Below, piece after piece: positions 1-13,494 of a stretch of 64,000 nt of DNA; positions within the stretch are counted from its first letter, which is position 1; every line of letters starts with the position of its first letter. The stretch comes from Symbiodinium natans (taxonomy: Eukaryota > Sar > Dinophyceae > Suessiales > Symbiodiniaceae). The notes below the pieces were generated by a model. That model saw nothing but the letters and a program-made list of their open reading frames with translations. It made no database searches and had not been told where the DNA came from. The position numbers were made by a program, and so were the translations under genes. Location of the stretch: contig CAJNDS010001502.1 in the NCBI GenBank assembly GCA_905221605.1, positions 706,501 through 770,500 of the forward strand, written 5' to 3'.

Positions 1-2360
1 ACTCCGACGAACTAGAAACATTGCAAATGGCGAAACCGGCTGCCATTGGAAAAGCTTTGTGGATAAGCTTGTCACTGTTGATAACGGTACGAAAGCTGCA
101 GGTTGCAAAATGCCATCACACAATGGCAGTCGCACGCACATTGGAAAAATGAATATTCTCAAAATACTGCCTGATGCAGACTTGAGAACTACTAATTAGC
201 CCACATGCTACATGATGCTATCATCTCGGGCACTCCCGGTCCATGTTTTCGGGACATATTTCCAGCGCGTGCCGCGACGTGCTGTTTAATGTGCCGGGGC
301 CAGTCACAAACAAGCTGCTTCCCACCTGCGCCTCTAATTCGGGTTCAGTGAGGTCGGACCTCAAGTTCACAGCGGAAGAACGGGAGAGATCATTGCACAA
401 ACAGCTGATACAGTGAGCTATAGCCTGCGGCCATCCAGCACGCGATATCATGCGACTACATGGAAATGCAAAGGATGGCAACCCTTTGGCCCTGGCGTCT
501 GCCTGGCTGCCAGAAGGCGGCGCGCGTTGGCACCTGTGTGATCTTCCAACGCATGGGCTGTGTGGGCTCGGCGCTGGGGCCCCGACGCAGAGTGGCAAAG
601 GCCTCCTCGTTCGTCAGCTCTGATCTGGACAGAGAAGGTGACATAGGGGACAAAGTTTACAAGTCACAAGTCTCAACGCAACGCTGCTAAACTTTCTTTG
701 TGGAGGCCAAGCGAGTTCCTCGATAAAAGAAGAAGCTTCCAGGCGGCGGCCACCCCACGAACCATGTGCATCGAGCCCGCCACCCTTTTCTACGGGCTCG
801 GAGCCCACAACCCGTTTGGTCCCATTTGAAACAGGCTTCAACACGCCCGAATCCCATCCTGCACCCCACAACCCTGAATCTTCAACGGGCGCTGTCGGAG
901 ACTCCTCATTTGTCCTATACCTCAGACTCACATCCATTTTGCAACTGGTCAGACTCACATCCCTGAAACCAACCAAACCTTGCAATACCTGAATAGCACA
1001 ACCAGCACAACCCCTCCACCTCAGCCGCCTCCCCGAGACATCTGCGACGTCCTTGGCCTTGGGGCAAGGCTCGAATCTCGGGGGGGTGGACTTGGGTGAC
1101 TGGGGCGACACGTGCCAGACTTGAGAAGCAATAGCTGGAGTTTCAGACATTGGGTCGGAAGGCTGGATATGTTTGTTCCATCATACCTGACAGCTTTACA
1201 CCAATTGGATGTTGCATGTCTATATTGGGCTGATGCCGGCTGCTTGGAAGCTTCTCGGGGGTTCAGTGTGTTAAGGGGCCCTGGATCCGTGAAACTGCTG
1301 TGGGAGGCAATGCCCTGGCGATTCCAGTCTTCAAACGCCTGAAGAAAACCGCCCAATGGCCCAACGGGACTTCCAGACCCTCGCGCAAACGCTGTCACAC
1401 GTACAGCCGCGCATACATGAACACATACCTACACACACGCACACCATTTTCCCCAAACACCGTCTGTCCGACTCGTGATCTCGCTCTTGCACTCCCTGGG
1501 TCGGTCAAACCCAAAGCTAGAGCGGAAGCGTGCCAAGCGCTATTGCCAAGACGAACTGAAGCTAGAAACACATCTGCGTTTCGCAGATGCAGGCCTGTGT
1601 CTTACCAGCTATTCTGGAAATACAGTAGTTGCATTACCGCGGCTCCTCATTTTGTGAAACTCCTGTCTTTGTGTTGTAATAGTAGATCGTTCCTCGGTAT
1701 CGGATATCGTCAGTCAGTCACATTCGGCCCCAAATCCTGAACGAGCACCCTTAGGGATCAGAGCCTGCAGCTAGATGAGTAACAACAAGCGACGTGTGCT
1801 TTTGGACCGGATCCTGATCCAGTCCGGAGGAAGCGCACGAAGATGCCCAAAAAATCTGTCTTGAGCTCGCATCCTCAGCTAAGAATTCATGTTCTTGGTC
1901 AGAACAAGCTGGACCCTTCCCGGCTGCCCTCAGATTTCATACTCCTAAACCCTACACCCTAAACCCCAAACCCGTGCCCTTGTTGGGAGGTCCCTTTGAG
2001 GGATTCTATTCTATTTTAAAGTACCCCTATTTTGGGAAAGGCCCAAAGCAAGTCCGAGCCATGCAGCCACTCCTCGCGGGTGGTGGGCTCGCTCACCTGA
2101 AGACAGGCTGCAGATCTTGAAGCGCTCTTGCACGCTAACCATAAAACCTGGCTCAATATGGTGGCTTCCGTACTTGGGGTCCTTGTGATAAGGGGATCCT
2201 TCTATTTGAGGGTCTATTTTAAGGGTCCCTTATTATCGTGAACCCCCATATCTTCTGCCCGCTTGAAAAGTTGTCGCGTGTCTTGCGCAGCGGCCTCCGC
2301 CGCAGCCTCCTCGCGCCGTGGTCGCTGCCGAGGGGGTTCCTCAACACCCCGATGAAGTCA
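1..2360. other. Gene-poor region, no supportable gene
   Basis: I see no ORF with recognisable domains, no RNA gene and no long repeat here. Open frames on both strands overlap and have no coherent composition. A short degenerate CCCTAAA-like stretch lies near 1944-1975. Two loosely similar AT/GGG-rich pieces (about 1985-2035 and 2185-2245) are probably decayed repeat DNA. Confidence 0.5.
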
Positions 2361-2564
2361 GGGTTTAGGGTTGGGTTTGGGGTTTGGGGTTCTCTCTTTG
2401 GGGTTTAGGGTTTAGGGTTTAGGGTTTAGGGCTTAGGGCTTAGGGCTTAGGGCTTAGGGCTTAGGGCTTAGGGCTTAGGGCTTAGGGCTTAGGGCTTAGG
2501 GTTTAGGGTTTAGGGTTTAGGGTTTAGGGTTTAGGGTTTAGGGTTTAGGGTTTAGGGTTTAGGG
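2361..2564 (+). repeat. Interstitial telomere-like array (TTTAGGG/CTTAGGG)n
   Basis: This is a near-perfect 7-bp tandem array of the plant/alveolate telomere type. A central block of about ten CTTAGGG variants is bounded by TTTAGGG units. The homogenised variant block indicates local amplification rather than a fresh chromosome end. Unique sequence lies on both sides, so it is interstitial. Confidence 0.93.
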
Positions 2565-3225
2565 CTGATTCTCTCCCCTTTGTGCTTCCAATGTCCTCCA
2601 TGTTTCAGTGGGGATGCTCTGTTGAAATTCTGCTGGAGGGGTCCGAGCACCCTAAGATATCCTAAGCCGATCGCACCGCAACGGAGACTTGTTTCTAGGG
2701 TCGCAGCTAGACCGCTCCTTTGGGGTAGGACAATAAATGCGGAGATGCGAAGAAGGTTTGGGGGTTTCAGAGGAGCTTCAGAGTGGGCACAGCCTACTCC
2801 GCAGAGTAGACAAGAAGCTACGCACTTGCACATTTTAATCGAGATGGTTCAGGGCTAGGACCAAAACCCGGGACGCTGCGGCATCGCACGCGTGGGGGAC
2901 TGGGGGGACGGGCAAGGGATCAAGTTGGGACAGCCTTACTTGCGAGGGTTCTTAAGGGAGGGGGGGTTCAAGCGGGGTAGGTAGAGAACCTTAGGGAAGC
3001 TGGGATTACATACCCCCCTTGAACCCGCCTCCCTGAAGAACCCTATTATTACTACTACTCGTAAACCCTAAACCCTATATGAACCCTGTTTGCAACTGGA
3101 CTCCTTGCTGCCAGGATGCCGAAACTCTTCTCAGAAGAGTCAACCCTAAACCCTTTTTCTTGAGGAGGGACTGCAGTGCGATTTCCTAAACCCTAGACCC
3201 TTTTACAACCAGGTCTGCACAGCCA

Positions 3226-3298
3226 AAACCCTAAGACCTAAACCCTAAACCCTAAACCCTAAACCCTAAACCCTAAACCCTAAAACCAAAACCCTAAT
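3226..3298 (-). repeat. Interstitial telomere-like array (CCCTAAA)n
   Basis: This 7-bp array is in the opposite orientation to the one at 2361-2564. Isolated CCCTAAA units also occur around 3063-3190. The two arrays converge on about 0.7 kb of ordinary sequence. Confidence 0.9.
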
Positions 3299-3429
3299 CT
3301 TCATCACGTCCAGCCTTCGAGAAGCTAAGCACGGCACGGACGGCTCCGGCATCGGCTCCCGCGGGCGCCGAGCGTCAGCTCGGGAGTCCTGGACCGCAGC
3401 GCCAGAGCCGCACTCGAAGAGCTGCGAGT

Positions 3430-3530
3430 CTAGGGTTTGGGTTCTTTCTTTTGGGGGTTTAGGGTTTGGGGTTGAGGGTTTAGGGTTTAGGGTTTAGAGT
3501 TTAGGGTTTGGGGCTAGGCTTAGGGCTAGA
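3430..3530 (+). repeat. Degenerate TTTAGGG array
   Basis: This is a third telomere-like block, again in + orientation, with more sequence variation (TTTGGGG, TTTAGAG, CTTAGGG). It is separated from the preceding minus-oriented array by about 130 bp of GC-rich DNA. Confidence 0.85.
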
Positions 3531-5387
3531 GGGCCCCGTTACCAGCGCACGTCGAAACTCCTCGCTCCAGCTGTCTTTGCCCCAGTCGTCTTTGCCCCAG
3601 TCCCCCTGGCAAAACACCATTGCTCATTGCTTGCTCGCAGAAGTTCTCTGAGCTTCACCCCGGCACATCAGCAGATCCCAAAGACTAAGCCCTTGGAGCG
3701 AAGAAACCTCTCCGAGACTCACCGAAATATCTTCCCTTCGAGATGGCCTTGCTCCAGGAACTCTTGCCCCAAGCTCCCTTTCCCCAGTCGCCTCTGGCTG
3801 CCAGAGTCGGGTGCTTCGGATTTTAGCAGCTGAACTGACAGACAGCCGCTAAACTCTGTAGAGTTGCTGCCGGTCAGCTTCTTTGGCAACTGACCGATCA
3901 GTACTCGGGAGCTCTGGGCATCCAAGCCACCCTTCCACGACCACCACTGCGAAGACCACCAGTCGTCACCTGCATGCTGCTCTCATGACGGATTGCATCA
4001 CGGCCAATTTCCTTGTTCGTCACTGGTGCTGCTTGTGCAGTTTGCACCTTTGCCTTTTCCTTTATCCTTTCCTTTCCAGCCTTTGGAGGTCCAATCTTTA
4101 CCTCAGTGGAATACAAAACTCAATACCAAGCGTCCTGCGAACGACTGCAGGCAGGTATTCCCTCGCTGGCGCCTACCCGATCGACCAGTTCCAAGGCTTC
4201 CGTGCATCGAGGCGCCCCAGCCTTTATCCTGCTTCCATGGATCGTCTGCGCTCTGGCCTTTGGATCCTTTGGCACCTTCAGTATAGCACTGTAGCGTGAA
4301 GAGGGCACATGGCTCGAAACAAAGCAACAGGGCCTCGTCCCCTATCCATTGCATTGGGCCCTTTGCCTGAATTGCGCACCGCTGTATTGGTACTTCTGAG
4401 TTACTGTACTACAGGGCTACTGGCGAAGGATGGTGTGTGGATGTGTCCGGCGTGCCTTTGCCTTTGAGCCAAGCCTTCCCCTTGCTGATGCCAATGTCTT
4501 CTTCTTCTTCTTCTTCGTCTTCATCTTCGTCCTCCTCATCATCCTCCTCTTCTTCCTCCACCTGCAACATGAAAACTAGCTGTTCCTTTCTGCCACGCAA
4601 AAGAAGGCACAGCCGAAAGCCTTTTCTTCCGGCTCCTTCTCGACAACTGCTTTGCTTTTGCTTTTCGCCTTCGCTTTTCCTAGGGTGTCCAGACATCAAG
4701 ATTGCTGACGACATGCCGATCTATGATGTATCCATGTAGAAATTGTATGACAAGTGGCCCTTGCCTTTGCCCTTTTTAGACATCTCTGAATTGTCCACGG
4801 GCTTGTCCTTGGAGTTGCCGTTGCCTTTTCCACCCTTTCTGCTTCCCTTGCTGCTTTTGCCTTTGCCATGCTTGGCTTTGCCTTTGGACTTGACAATCCT
4901 TTGTTGCGCAATTCCGTGGCAGGCTGATCTTCATGCCCAGCTGGGCTTTGCAGATAACGTTGGCCTGCCACGTCAATCTGACGAGAAGTCTGGTCGGCCA
5001 AGGCTCGGCAATTCGTCTTCATCATTGTCTTCCTCTTCGACTTCCACCTGGTTGTCCATCGCTGTCCCTCCACTATTGCTTGCAGCTGGCCCACTGGGAA
5101 GAATGAAACGACCCAAACAGAGACACATGTTCCTCTTCAGCACACAATTCATTGGAATGGGGCAATCTCCTGACTTATTCAAGTGACTTATTCATTCAAA
5201 TCGAAACCGACAAAAAGTCCGCTTTGCAGCGCCCAACTTGGGCATCATGCAACATAAGATAATGTCGGCTACCAGGAATTTCTGGAGCATGTCCTTCAAG
5301 TGGTGGTGAAGAGCAGGCTGCTAAGTTTAGACGTTCAGAAGCAAGCCCGCATGCACTATGCCGACACGCTCGAAAGCCTCCGGGCCG

Positions 5388-5390
<3 letters not shown>
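3531..5390. other. No clear gene; Lys/Gln-rich and acidic low-complexity frames
   Basis: Minus-strand frames between about 4400 and 5090 encode a Glu/Asp run (4495-4560) and stretches rich in Lys, Gly and Gln. Such composition is seen in linkers of dinoflagellate retroelement Gag proteins, but I see no zinc knuckle or catalytic motif. It could be a decayed retroelement or ordinary low-complexity DNA. Confidence 0.3.
4495..4560. repeat. TTC/TCC-rich trinucleotide microsatellite
   Basis: An imperfect run of TTC, TCG and TCC triplets. It reads as Ser on the plus strand and Glu/Asp on the minus strand. Confidence 0.85.

Positions 5391-5430
<40 letters not shown>
5391..5430. repeat. (AC)n microsatellite
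   Basis: A dinucleotide run of about fifteen AC units with a GC-rich lead-in. No gene is associated with it. Confidence 0.95.
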
Positions 5431-5431
<1 letters not shown>

Positions 5432-8400
5432 GGCGCATTCCCAGGAACACAGCACCTACATACACTGCCGACGAAGCAAATGTCCCGTCTAATGTTTGCA
5501 CCCAAGTGGACACATTGTCATGTAAAACTCAGCCGAAGCACCGTAGCCACAGCATAAGCCCATGCTGACACAGCTGTTTTGCCGACACTGATGGGGCATT
5601 TGTTTGCCCTAGGCCTTAAGGTAGTCATTCGCATCCTCGTTTTAGCACAACCCTCCCTCCCACCGTGGACACTAGAACTTCTTCTTGCATAAGAGGATGC
5701 AACATGTGCGAACTCTCCCAGCCTCAACGTCGACCTCCTCGGAGTCTTCCATTAGGTCAGGCATTTGAGAGTTGCCTCGCTTTGGGCCATATGGTGCGAA
5801 AAGGTCGCACCCACCCACCCCATTCTAGGGCAGGATGCCTCTACCACTGATCTTTCGCTTGTGGCTGTGGAGGCCCATATGTGACCAAGCAGCCTGCACC
5901 CTTGCCTTTCCCATGTGCTTTGCCATTCTGCTGAGGACCTGTGCGCTACTCGGTATTCCGAGCAACTGACAAGGCAAGTCCCACTCTGGATCAACACTGA
6001 GCACTTGTGCCTCTCGCCGGCTTTCCTGCCGTGGGGGCTTGCAAGGCAATGGGCTCATCTTCTTCACCTTTGCAAGAGTTGGAAAACAGGCTGTTCCAGT
6101 GGATTCGAGATGCCCACCGCCTGGCCTTCACCGGTGAAGCTCTCAGTAAGCTCGGTAGCGACTAGTTCATCCTGCAAGCTGGTTTTTCCCGTGGACCGGG
6201 AGAGTCTCAGAACATTCCGCAAATTCCGGACTCTCCTACCTTGAAAGATGCAGCTACACCAAGGGTGTCAGTAGGGGCCCCTCGTTCATTTCAATGCGTC
6301 CTCGAAACCCTCTTCGACTGCCGCTTCTTCGGCATCGTCACCCCTCGCCGTGGTGTTTGGAAGGTTCAGAAAGATGCGAAGTTCTTCTTTCTGGGAAGCT
6401 ACTTCGTTAGGCTATAGAATGTCGAGAGCCGGGTTTGCGGGGGTGCCTGATTTTTTTCACAAGGGACTCGACTGCTGCCCTTACTGCCCAGCTCCCACGC
6501 CACGGCGCCTATGACTGCAGAGCGAGACTCGCCGCTTCGTGGCGCCAAGCTTCAGGCACAACTTGATAGGAGACTCTCTGAAATGCTTTGTGTATCTTCA
6601 CAGTGACATGGTATGACAGATAAAATTCTTCGGGCAAAGGGAGCGATACTATTCAACTCTACATGTGCGCAGCAACCTCGCTGCAAAAGAAAAGCCATTG
6701 AGGCATGAATAAGCTTTCGGAAGCTAGAAGTATCTTGGTATCAGGATGAGGATCCGCTTGCGTGAATGCCGCGCTAAACGACAAGAGCTGCTTGCCAAGT
6801 AACTCCTTCAGCAGGTCTTGCAGCGCCTGTCACTGGGACTTTCTGGGTAAGTTTGGCCGACAGGTCTTTGCGTGAGATGTTCAACGTGGCTTCTCCGTTC
6901 CTGACGCAGCAATGACATGCACGGACCACTGTGCACGCGGTCCGGCTGAAGCAAGAGCCTCACACATGCAGGCGAGCAACAGCGAGGGCTGCATCACCAT
7001 CCTCGCCGTCATGCAACACCGCACCTGCATGTTCCAGCCCGTGTTCCAACCGCATGCGGCCCTACGACCAAGAGTGGAAGCTAAACCACATCAACCCGAG
7101 GTTTGGGACCTCCCTGACATTCATCGAAGACCCTGGCAAAGGCTTCTTGCAACCACCCCGCACCTCCTCTGTGCTTCAGCGGCGCCCCCAGCAAGGCAAA
7201 GGCGCCCCCACGGGAGCCAAAGGCCCCTTCCTCCAAGATGTGGCACAGTCTTCTTTTAACTATCATCATCATCATCATAATTATAGTATCAAGAAAACTC
7301 ATAGTAGTAATAACAAGAAGAATAATTATGAGTGCAGTTTAGCGGATGCCTTGGGTGTGGCAGGCTCTCAAAGGCCCATCAACACGCGACCATCTACTAA
7401 ACACCTAAAGCTAACGCCTCCCTGGGCGACCGCATTTATGCATTCAGGTTGAGAAAATGTCCACTGTAAGCTCCTGCAGAATCTACACTGGGGTTGGCTT
7501 TCCGTCAGGCTTTCAAATTCTACGGGGGCACCCAAGTGGGGCGGAACGAGCTTCGCAAGCTGTCTTGAATCAGTCTGAAATTCAGTATCTTGCTGACTGA
7601 TATGCAAAGTCCTCCTCAAAGTTCGGAGAATCTGCAGCCTCACCGCAAACTCTTACTAGCAATGGCAACACGTCGTGGACATTCGCCTAAACCGAACCTT
7701 ACGCTTTGTGCAGCTGCATGTGCTCCAGCCGTCCAGCCTCCAAGCCATCGACATCATCGTCTGCAGGCATCTGCTCTGGGGCTTGCAAAAATTAACTCGG
7801 TAAATTACATGTCCTGCCATATGTCGGTAAGCTGTTCTTCCCACTGCACACCTATGTACAGCACATGCGTGCTGTATTTTTTCTGTAACTTTCTAGATAC
7901 TCCACTGGCACCATGATCCCGTCCTAGTGCATTAGCTGCTCCTGCTCCATGACAATACCCTGCTCCTACTCCGGCTGTTCTTCTTTTCTTCAGGCTTTGC
8001 CATGTCTGCACAGGCCTGAAAAGCTGGAAATATCGCATCCAAGGCTTTCAAGACAAACCAACAACAACAGCAACCAAGCTCAGGCAACGAACACCTCTCT
8101 CTCATTCTCTTGAGCTTCTGGCTTGTGTCTCATGGAAGGCTGCCAGTGCAGCCGAGGCCAAGAATGCCGGCATAACCTGCGCATTGCCGACTGCTGCGGG
8201 ACACTTGCACCTAGATTGCACGCCCAAACGTTCATGCAAGCCCTTTCCTGGCTTGCACCCGTTGACGGAGCAGAACTGATTGTCCTTCGGGCACGCAGGT
8301 GGCTACCTTTCCGACAAATCCAGCTTGCACAGGCATGTCCGGCGCTGTGCCTCTGGCATTTCTCGTGCAGTCGCTGCAGGGCTTGGAAAGCCTCCGAAAT

Positions 8401-9375
8401 CCAGTGTGCCGGCACGCCCACGAGACAGCCACGTGCAAACACAAGCCGTCCAAGCAGCAAGGGACTCAGGGACTGCCTCAAGCCGCTCCCCTGAAGCTGG
8501 CTGCGAGCTGTGCCTCGGCCAGCGCGATGCAGCGCAACGCATGGCAGAATGCGCGGAGGCACCCCGCGCTCACCAGAAAGAGCTGCAGCTGCACAAGGCT
8601 CAGGCCAATGTTCTGTGCCAGGCACTGGCTGCTCTATCCGCACGGGGGCCTTCATGTAGCCATTTCACTGAATGCTGACAGCACCTTCTTGGCACCGTGC
8701 ACCAGGCATGGTGCTTGCAGTTGAGTTTCAGTTTATTTTGTGCGGCCCGATTTCAAGTGTGTCGATTGTTGTCATGAAAAAATTTGTCGCCCACCTCCTC
8801 CTCTGAATAGTCAACGAAGTCCTGCTGCGAAAGCACCTGTCCCGCTTCCGGCATCGGCACGAAAGAGGCTGGTGATGAGGGCCCGCGGGTGCAGGTACAA
8901 CTTTGTCGCTAAACCCAACAATGTGAAACCAACAACCTGCAGCTATACAAACCCAAACGAAACACGTGGCACAGTTGCAACCTTTCATCGCACGTGCGAG
9001 CCCCGAAGCACATCGATTCTTGTTGGACTTTACTAGCCTGTCGTGGCACAACACGACTCTCTGAAACCTGAACACGGTCGCCACACGGACTTTTTTTTAA
9101 GCGACCCGCTTCAAAACGCTGTTCCAATGCTTGCCGACATTGTAGCCGAACATGTCTGTATACCTGCGACATTGGAGCTTGGAACGACAAGCAGCCAAGC
9201 CAGGACCCCACATATCCAACATTGTCAGGGCGCTTTGTGTCGCAACGGTATTCTGCGCCATGCAACCGGCCTTGCGGAGCTGCACTGTAAGTGAAGGCGT
9301 GAACAAACCACGCGTTCTGTTTCGTGAGCAACAAAGAAGACATCGAAGCATATGCAGACAAGAAACAAAAATCTG
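5431..9375. other. No supportable gene
   Basis: Only short overlapping frames are present. A minus-strand stretch at 5750-6067 has fairly protein-like composition but is broken by a stop and shows no motif. A short (ATC/ATT)n run lies at 7261-7290. Nothing is annotated with confidence. Confidence 0.45.
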
Positions 9376-9930
9376 CTAGAGCTGTCGTCTTCTTCCGCAA
9401 TTGTTCGATTCCATCTTCGGTGAGTTTGCGTTCCTCCGTCTGTTCCTGCCCAGAGAGTCATTCCGAACAAGATTTGACATGTCGGAACGAAGGGCGCATG
9501 AAAACATGTCAAGGTGAGAGGTACGGATGTTAACGATGTGTCGTGCTTGAAGCGTTTCGTTCACGTCCTCCTCATCGATGTTGGCTTCAAACCAATCTTG
9601 CATTTGTGCGCTTGTATCTTCAACCTCAGTTTCCAAACACAATACGACACAATCAGGGGGCGAAGACAAAAACATTGACAAGGGTGCGGCTCCTCTGTGC
9701 AACCAATCTGCCACCACATAATCGCCAACACACAGCATGTCGTGTAGCCGATGCATGACGGCAGCGAAGTGGTGGTGAGCGTCTTCGGATACCAACCTGC
9801 AGAACATGAGGGCGCCAGCTTCGGGAAAAAAACCTAGACGAGCACAGTAGAAACCGACAGGACCTGTTTCAATTCCTCGGCATGCGATGCCAGCACGAAG
9901 GATGCACTGCTGGGCATTGCTCCGCCGCAC
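9376..9930 (-). CDS. Hypothetical 184-aa ORF
   Basis: I do not recognise this protein. Its composition is more protein-like than its neighbours, with a region resembling an ordinary globular fold (about residues 30-120) and a basic Arg/Asn-rich C terminus. There is no signal peptide, membrane segment or catalytic motif. It could be an exon of a host gene, since dinoflagellate genes carry unconventional introns, or a chance frame. Upstream frames (9940-10217) are Arg-rich and may be further decayed coding DNA. Confidence 0.25.
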   Translation of the reverse strand: MRRSNAQQCILRAGIACRGIETGPVGFYCARLGFFPEAGALMFCRLVSEDAHHHFAAVMHRLHDMLCVGDYVVADWLHRGAAPLSMFLSSPPDCVVLCLETEVEDTSAQMQDWFEANIDEEDVNETLQARHIVNIRTSHLDMFSCALRSDMSNLVRNDSLGRNRRRNANSPKMESNNCGRRRQL

Positions 9931-12759
9931 GTGCTATGTCATGATCTTCCGCGACATCGAAGGCGGAGACCCGCATCATGGCATATGATGACCAACCACG
10001 TCGTGGGCAGAGCTTCCATAGGTTTACGTTTGTTCCTCTGTTGGTCATACAAACCATGCAGACGAGCAGCCAGGGCCGCGGCAACTCTGCCGCAAAGCCG
10101 TCTGTAAAAAGTTCCTCGCGCGCACGCATGTCTCACAGAACAGGATGACAACAAACACAATTGCGCACCAGAAACTCCACAAACGTCCTGAAATCGTTCA
10201 GTGCTGCATTCCTTCACTGTTCATGGGCAGGCAAATGCAAGAACAACACATTCGTAACCGCACCAACCACACCAATGCCGAGAAGGAACATGAAACTCGA
10301 TTTTCGGATGATCTCGGGCTCGTTTGCCTATGTTGCGCAGCCATGCAAGGAACCGATATTTTCAGAGATCTTCATGCTTACACGTACTGGCCTGGCAATG
10401 TGTGAAATCAAAACACACACGCACACAGGAGCAAACGGGAGGACAACCGCAACACTCAACTTCCAACCTACAACTTCCAACTTCCGTTTTCTACCTTCTG
10501 TTTTTGCCCTTACAACTTGCAACGTGCTACTTGTGGCTTTGGACTAACGACTTATGACTTAAAACTTCAAACTTACTTTTCTCAATCTTTGACTTTGCGC
10601 GTGGTGCTGCCAGCAATGGGGCCAGTCCCCGAAACCTCCTTGCGGAAATTGAATTTTCTGCACACAATCCGGTCACTGGGAGAACTCAAACTTAGGTTCG
10701 AGACATCTCCAGGTGGACCCACCAGTAGCACTAACGTTGCTTTTTCGTACGTAACACAATCTTCTCGTGATTCGCCGCCATGGCTACGTTTACGACACCG
10801 CCGGTCTGGTCAGCTGCCGTGGAATGCCTGGTGCAATCAGGCGCACACCCGTGGTGCGGCTCACCAGTCGCACTAGCACTCCGCGACGCAAAGCAAAAGG
10901 GTTTTGGTCCATCGCAGCTGCCCGCTCATTCGCTGCCAGCCTGCTGTCCCTGCCCATCCCCAGCACCGCGAACCTTGACGGAAACGCGCCTCTCCTGAGC
11001 GACGTCCTCGCTGACTCGGCTGAATCGCCGCCGCTCGCCTCTCGCTTGGGGTGAGCCCGGGTCGGTGGTTAGGCGGGTTGTGGGTTCGGTAGGGCTCGGT
11101 GGTCTGCTGCACTGGGACCGCGATCGGAAGAAAAACAAAAAGCAAAGGAGATAGGCTTCCCTTCGCCAGCGCTACGTGATATCATATATATCATGCTTAA
11201 TTACGCCATCTTCGTTGGTGGGGCAGCATGACAGCAAAAAAAACTGTTGATGTCGCGCCCGTGTTGTCCCGTTTGCTGCTGTGCTGTTGTCCCGGATGAC
11301 GACACCGTGTGGTCATGGCCATGCGCTCGTCGTATTTGGGCTGCGCCGTACTCCTTCGGCAGCACAATCACAATCCTGCAACGTCCACCGGGACCCAACG
11401 AAGACCGTCAGCTTCGCGAAGCTTGTGCCGAGGAATTCTTCTATTCCCCCCCAAGCCGCAACGCGCCGGAACAGCAGCAAACGAACCCCCGAGCTCGCGC
11501 GCGCCCGGCGCTGCCGCTTGCTGACCAGTGGAGTCGAGGTTGGTGGCCGCTTTGCAGTCCAGGTTGGCGGCGCCCGCTTCCTCCGCCTCTTGGCATGGCA
11601 CCGGGCCGACGGCGTCCCCGCTGCACTCCGACCGGCGTCCCCGCTGCACTCCGACGGCGCAAGCAGCCTGGGTCGCGCGCTGAACAGGCTTCTCGGTGGC
11701 GGCAGCGCGCATATACGCCAGCGCACTCCTTGAGCTGCTGGACGGAAGGACGCCAAACCTCCACGAAGTTTAGGGTATTGGCCGACGCGCGCTGGCACCC
11801 ACAGCCCAGCCGCCTGCCGATGCCCCAGCACTAGACTGCCCGTACCTTTGATCGGCCTCGGCAGGTGCACAGAGGCCGCTAAGGGCGACGAGGGTAGCGT
11901 CACCTGCAAGCTGCTCCATTCCACAGCGAAAGGCCGTTGGCCACGACCTCAATACGGCATGCATCTGGCTCATCGACATTCATGTCCGCCAGTCGCACGT
12001 TGTGGCAAACCCGTCCTCCCGCTTCCCGGCAAACACGGGCAATTGCGCGCTCAAGCGGCAACACGCGTGGGGCCAGGATACCGGAAGTGGTGCACAATGA
12101 CCGGTGGTACCCCCCAAGGCATCCAAATGGCTGTGCGGTGTCCCGACCCCCGCCTGTGTAACATACGTTATGTCGCGCCCACTTGTTTCACACGTAGGCC
12201 GCGGGGTTTGTTGCGGCTGTTTCGCGTGTTGTCTAAATGCCTGCGTATTCGAAGGTTGCAGTTGTCGCGGAGGTTTGTCGCGGACGCTGCTTGTCGCAAG
12301 CAGAACGGCTTTGTTACAAACCCTATGTCGCGGAAAGATGCCCGGGAGCCAGTCACATATCTAGACTTTTGAGCCGCGCCCAAATGGCCATGGCAGCTGC
12401 ACGCCCGGCGTGGCTTGAGATGTGGTCTGAAGGCTGAGAGGTGCACCTTGAGCGCGCGCTCATCACATACCATACGGCGGCACGTTCGCGCAGGAGCGCT
12501 GCCGCAGTGTGGGCAGAGCCGCATGGGTCCTGAAACAACCGATTTGCGGTCAGTGACTATCGAAAAATTATGAAAAAGTAAACAAAGCACATGTAATCAT
12601 TTGCACATAGAATGGGCCACGTCAGCAGCATGCGTCCTGGTACAAAAAATGAATAAGCAAGAATCAATACGACTGGTGCGGAAAGCAGCAAGAAAACATA
12701 ATATAAACCACGGAGTGATGGTACAACAGCCACGTCAAGGCTATAAGACTCTAAGCCCC
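9931..12759. other. Gene-poor GC-rich region
   Basis: Long but mutually overlapping frames occur on both strands at 11250-11925. They look like consequences of high GC rather than genes. No repeats or RNA genes were noticed. Confidence 0.4.
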
Positions 12760-13137
12760 TCAAGCAAAGATCGCTGCGCTCGGCAAACGCTTGCAAACGT
12801 AGAGCGCGTGGGCATTCGTGGATGAACGAGTGTTGCTCATCTCCTGCGGTGCAAAAACGAGCCGCAAAAGGCTGTCGTCAGACAGTGCATCCCAAATCCA
12901 GCTAAGAGATGGCAGGCGTTGTACCAATCTGCGTCTCCAGAGCGAAACAAAAGGGCACGTGCGCAAGGCATGAAGTAGGCTCCAGTCATCGTACCCACAG
13001 AAGCATGGGTGATTGAGGCCACGGTGATGGGCAGATGGCCATGCAAGAAAGGATGGTGGCCAAAGACCTGTCCTTGAACGACCGTGAAACACAGTCAGAA
13101 GTGAAACTACATTCGTGATCATGACATCAATTTGCAA
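12760..13137 (-). pseudogene. Possible C-terminal fragment of a non-LTR-type retroelement protein
   Basis: A 125-aa frame carries a Cys/His cluster (HPCFCG ... LLHALRTCP) in the middle, followed by a hydrophobic/basic tail. Such Cys/His motifs follow the reverse transcriptase domain in many non-LTR elements, and an RT-like fragment lies just upstream on the same strand. The link between the two pieces is inferred from position and orientation. I see no intact catalytic domain in this piece. Confidence 0.35.
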
Positions 13138-13494
13138 GTACGAATACGCAATACAATCACACCAGGTGCAATAACGTGCAATAACACAAAACAGAATCAG
13201 TAGTCCTCACGTGCCCCTGAGAGGATGATGGATCATGGGTCATGTCACATCTCACACGCCGATGCATCACGTCAGATATTGGCCACCAACACGATGTTGT
13301 GCAAAATGTCACGTAACGAATTGACAACATCTGCTGTGCGCGCGGCTGCTGCTGGCACTGTGCGCGTCGCCCCGCTGCAACGACGCGCTCCGCACAGTGC
13401 CACCCCAGGAAGTCGCGGCATACGCTGCAGCCCATGATGCCGCCATCTGGGACACGTTCCTCGCCTGCATCGGACTTCTGAGCCAGGCGCCAGC

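Noticed and set aside
3300-3430. Resemblance of GAAGCTAAGCACGG to the 5S rRNA internal control region
   Set aside because: Only a dozen bases fit. The required helices and the rest of a ~120-nt 5S rRNA are not found.
8280-8420. C2H2 zinc-finger-like segment (LSDKSSLHRHVRRC)
   Set aside because: The frame has a stop just upstream and no CxxC pair, so half a finger by chance is more likely.
11247-11924. Long Arg/Pro-rich frames on both strands
   Set aside because: They overlap in all frames, as expected from high GC, and contain no domain.
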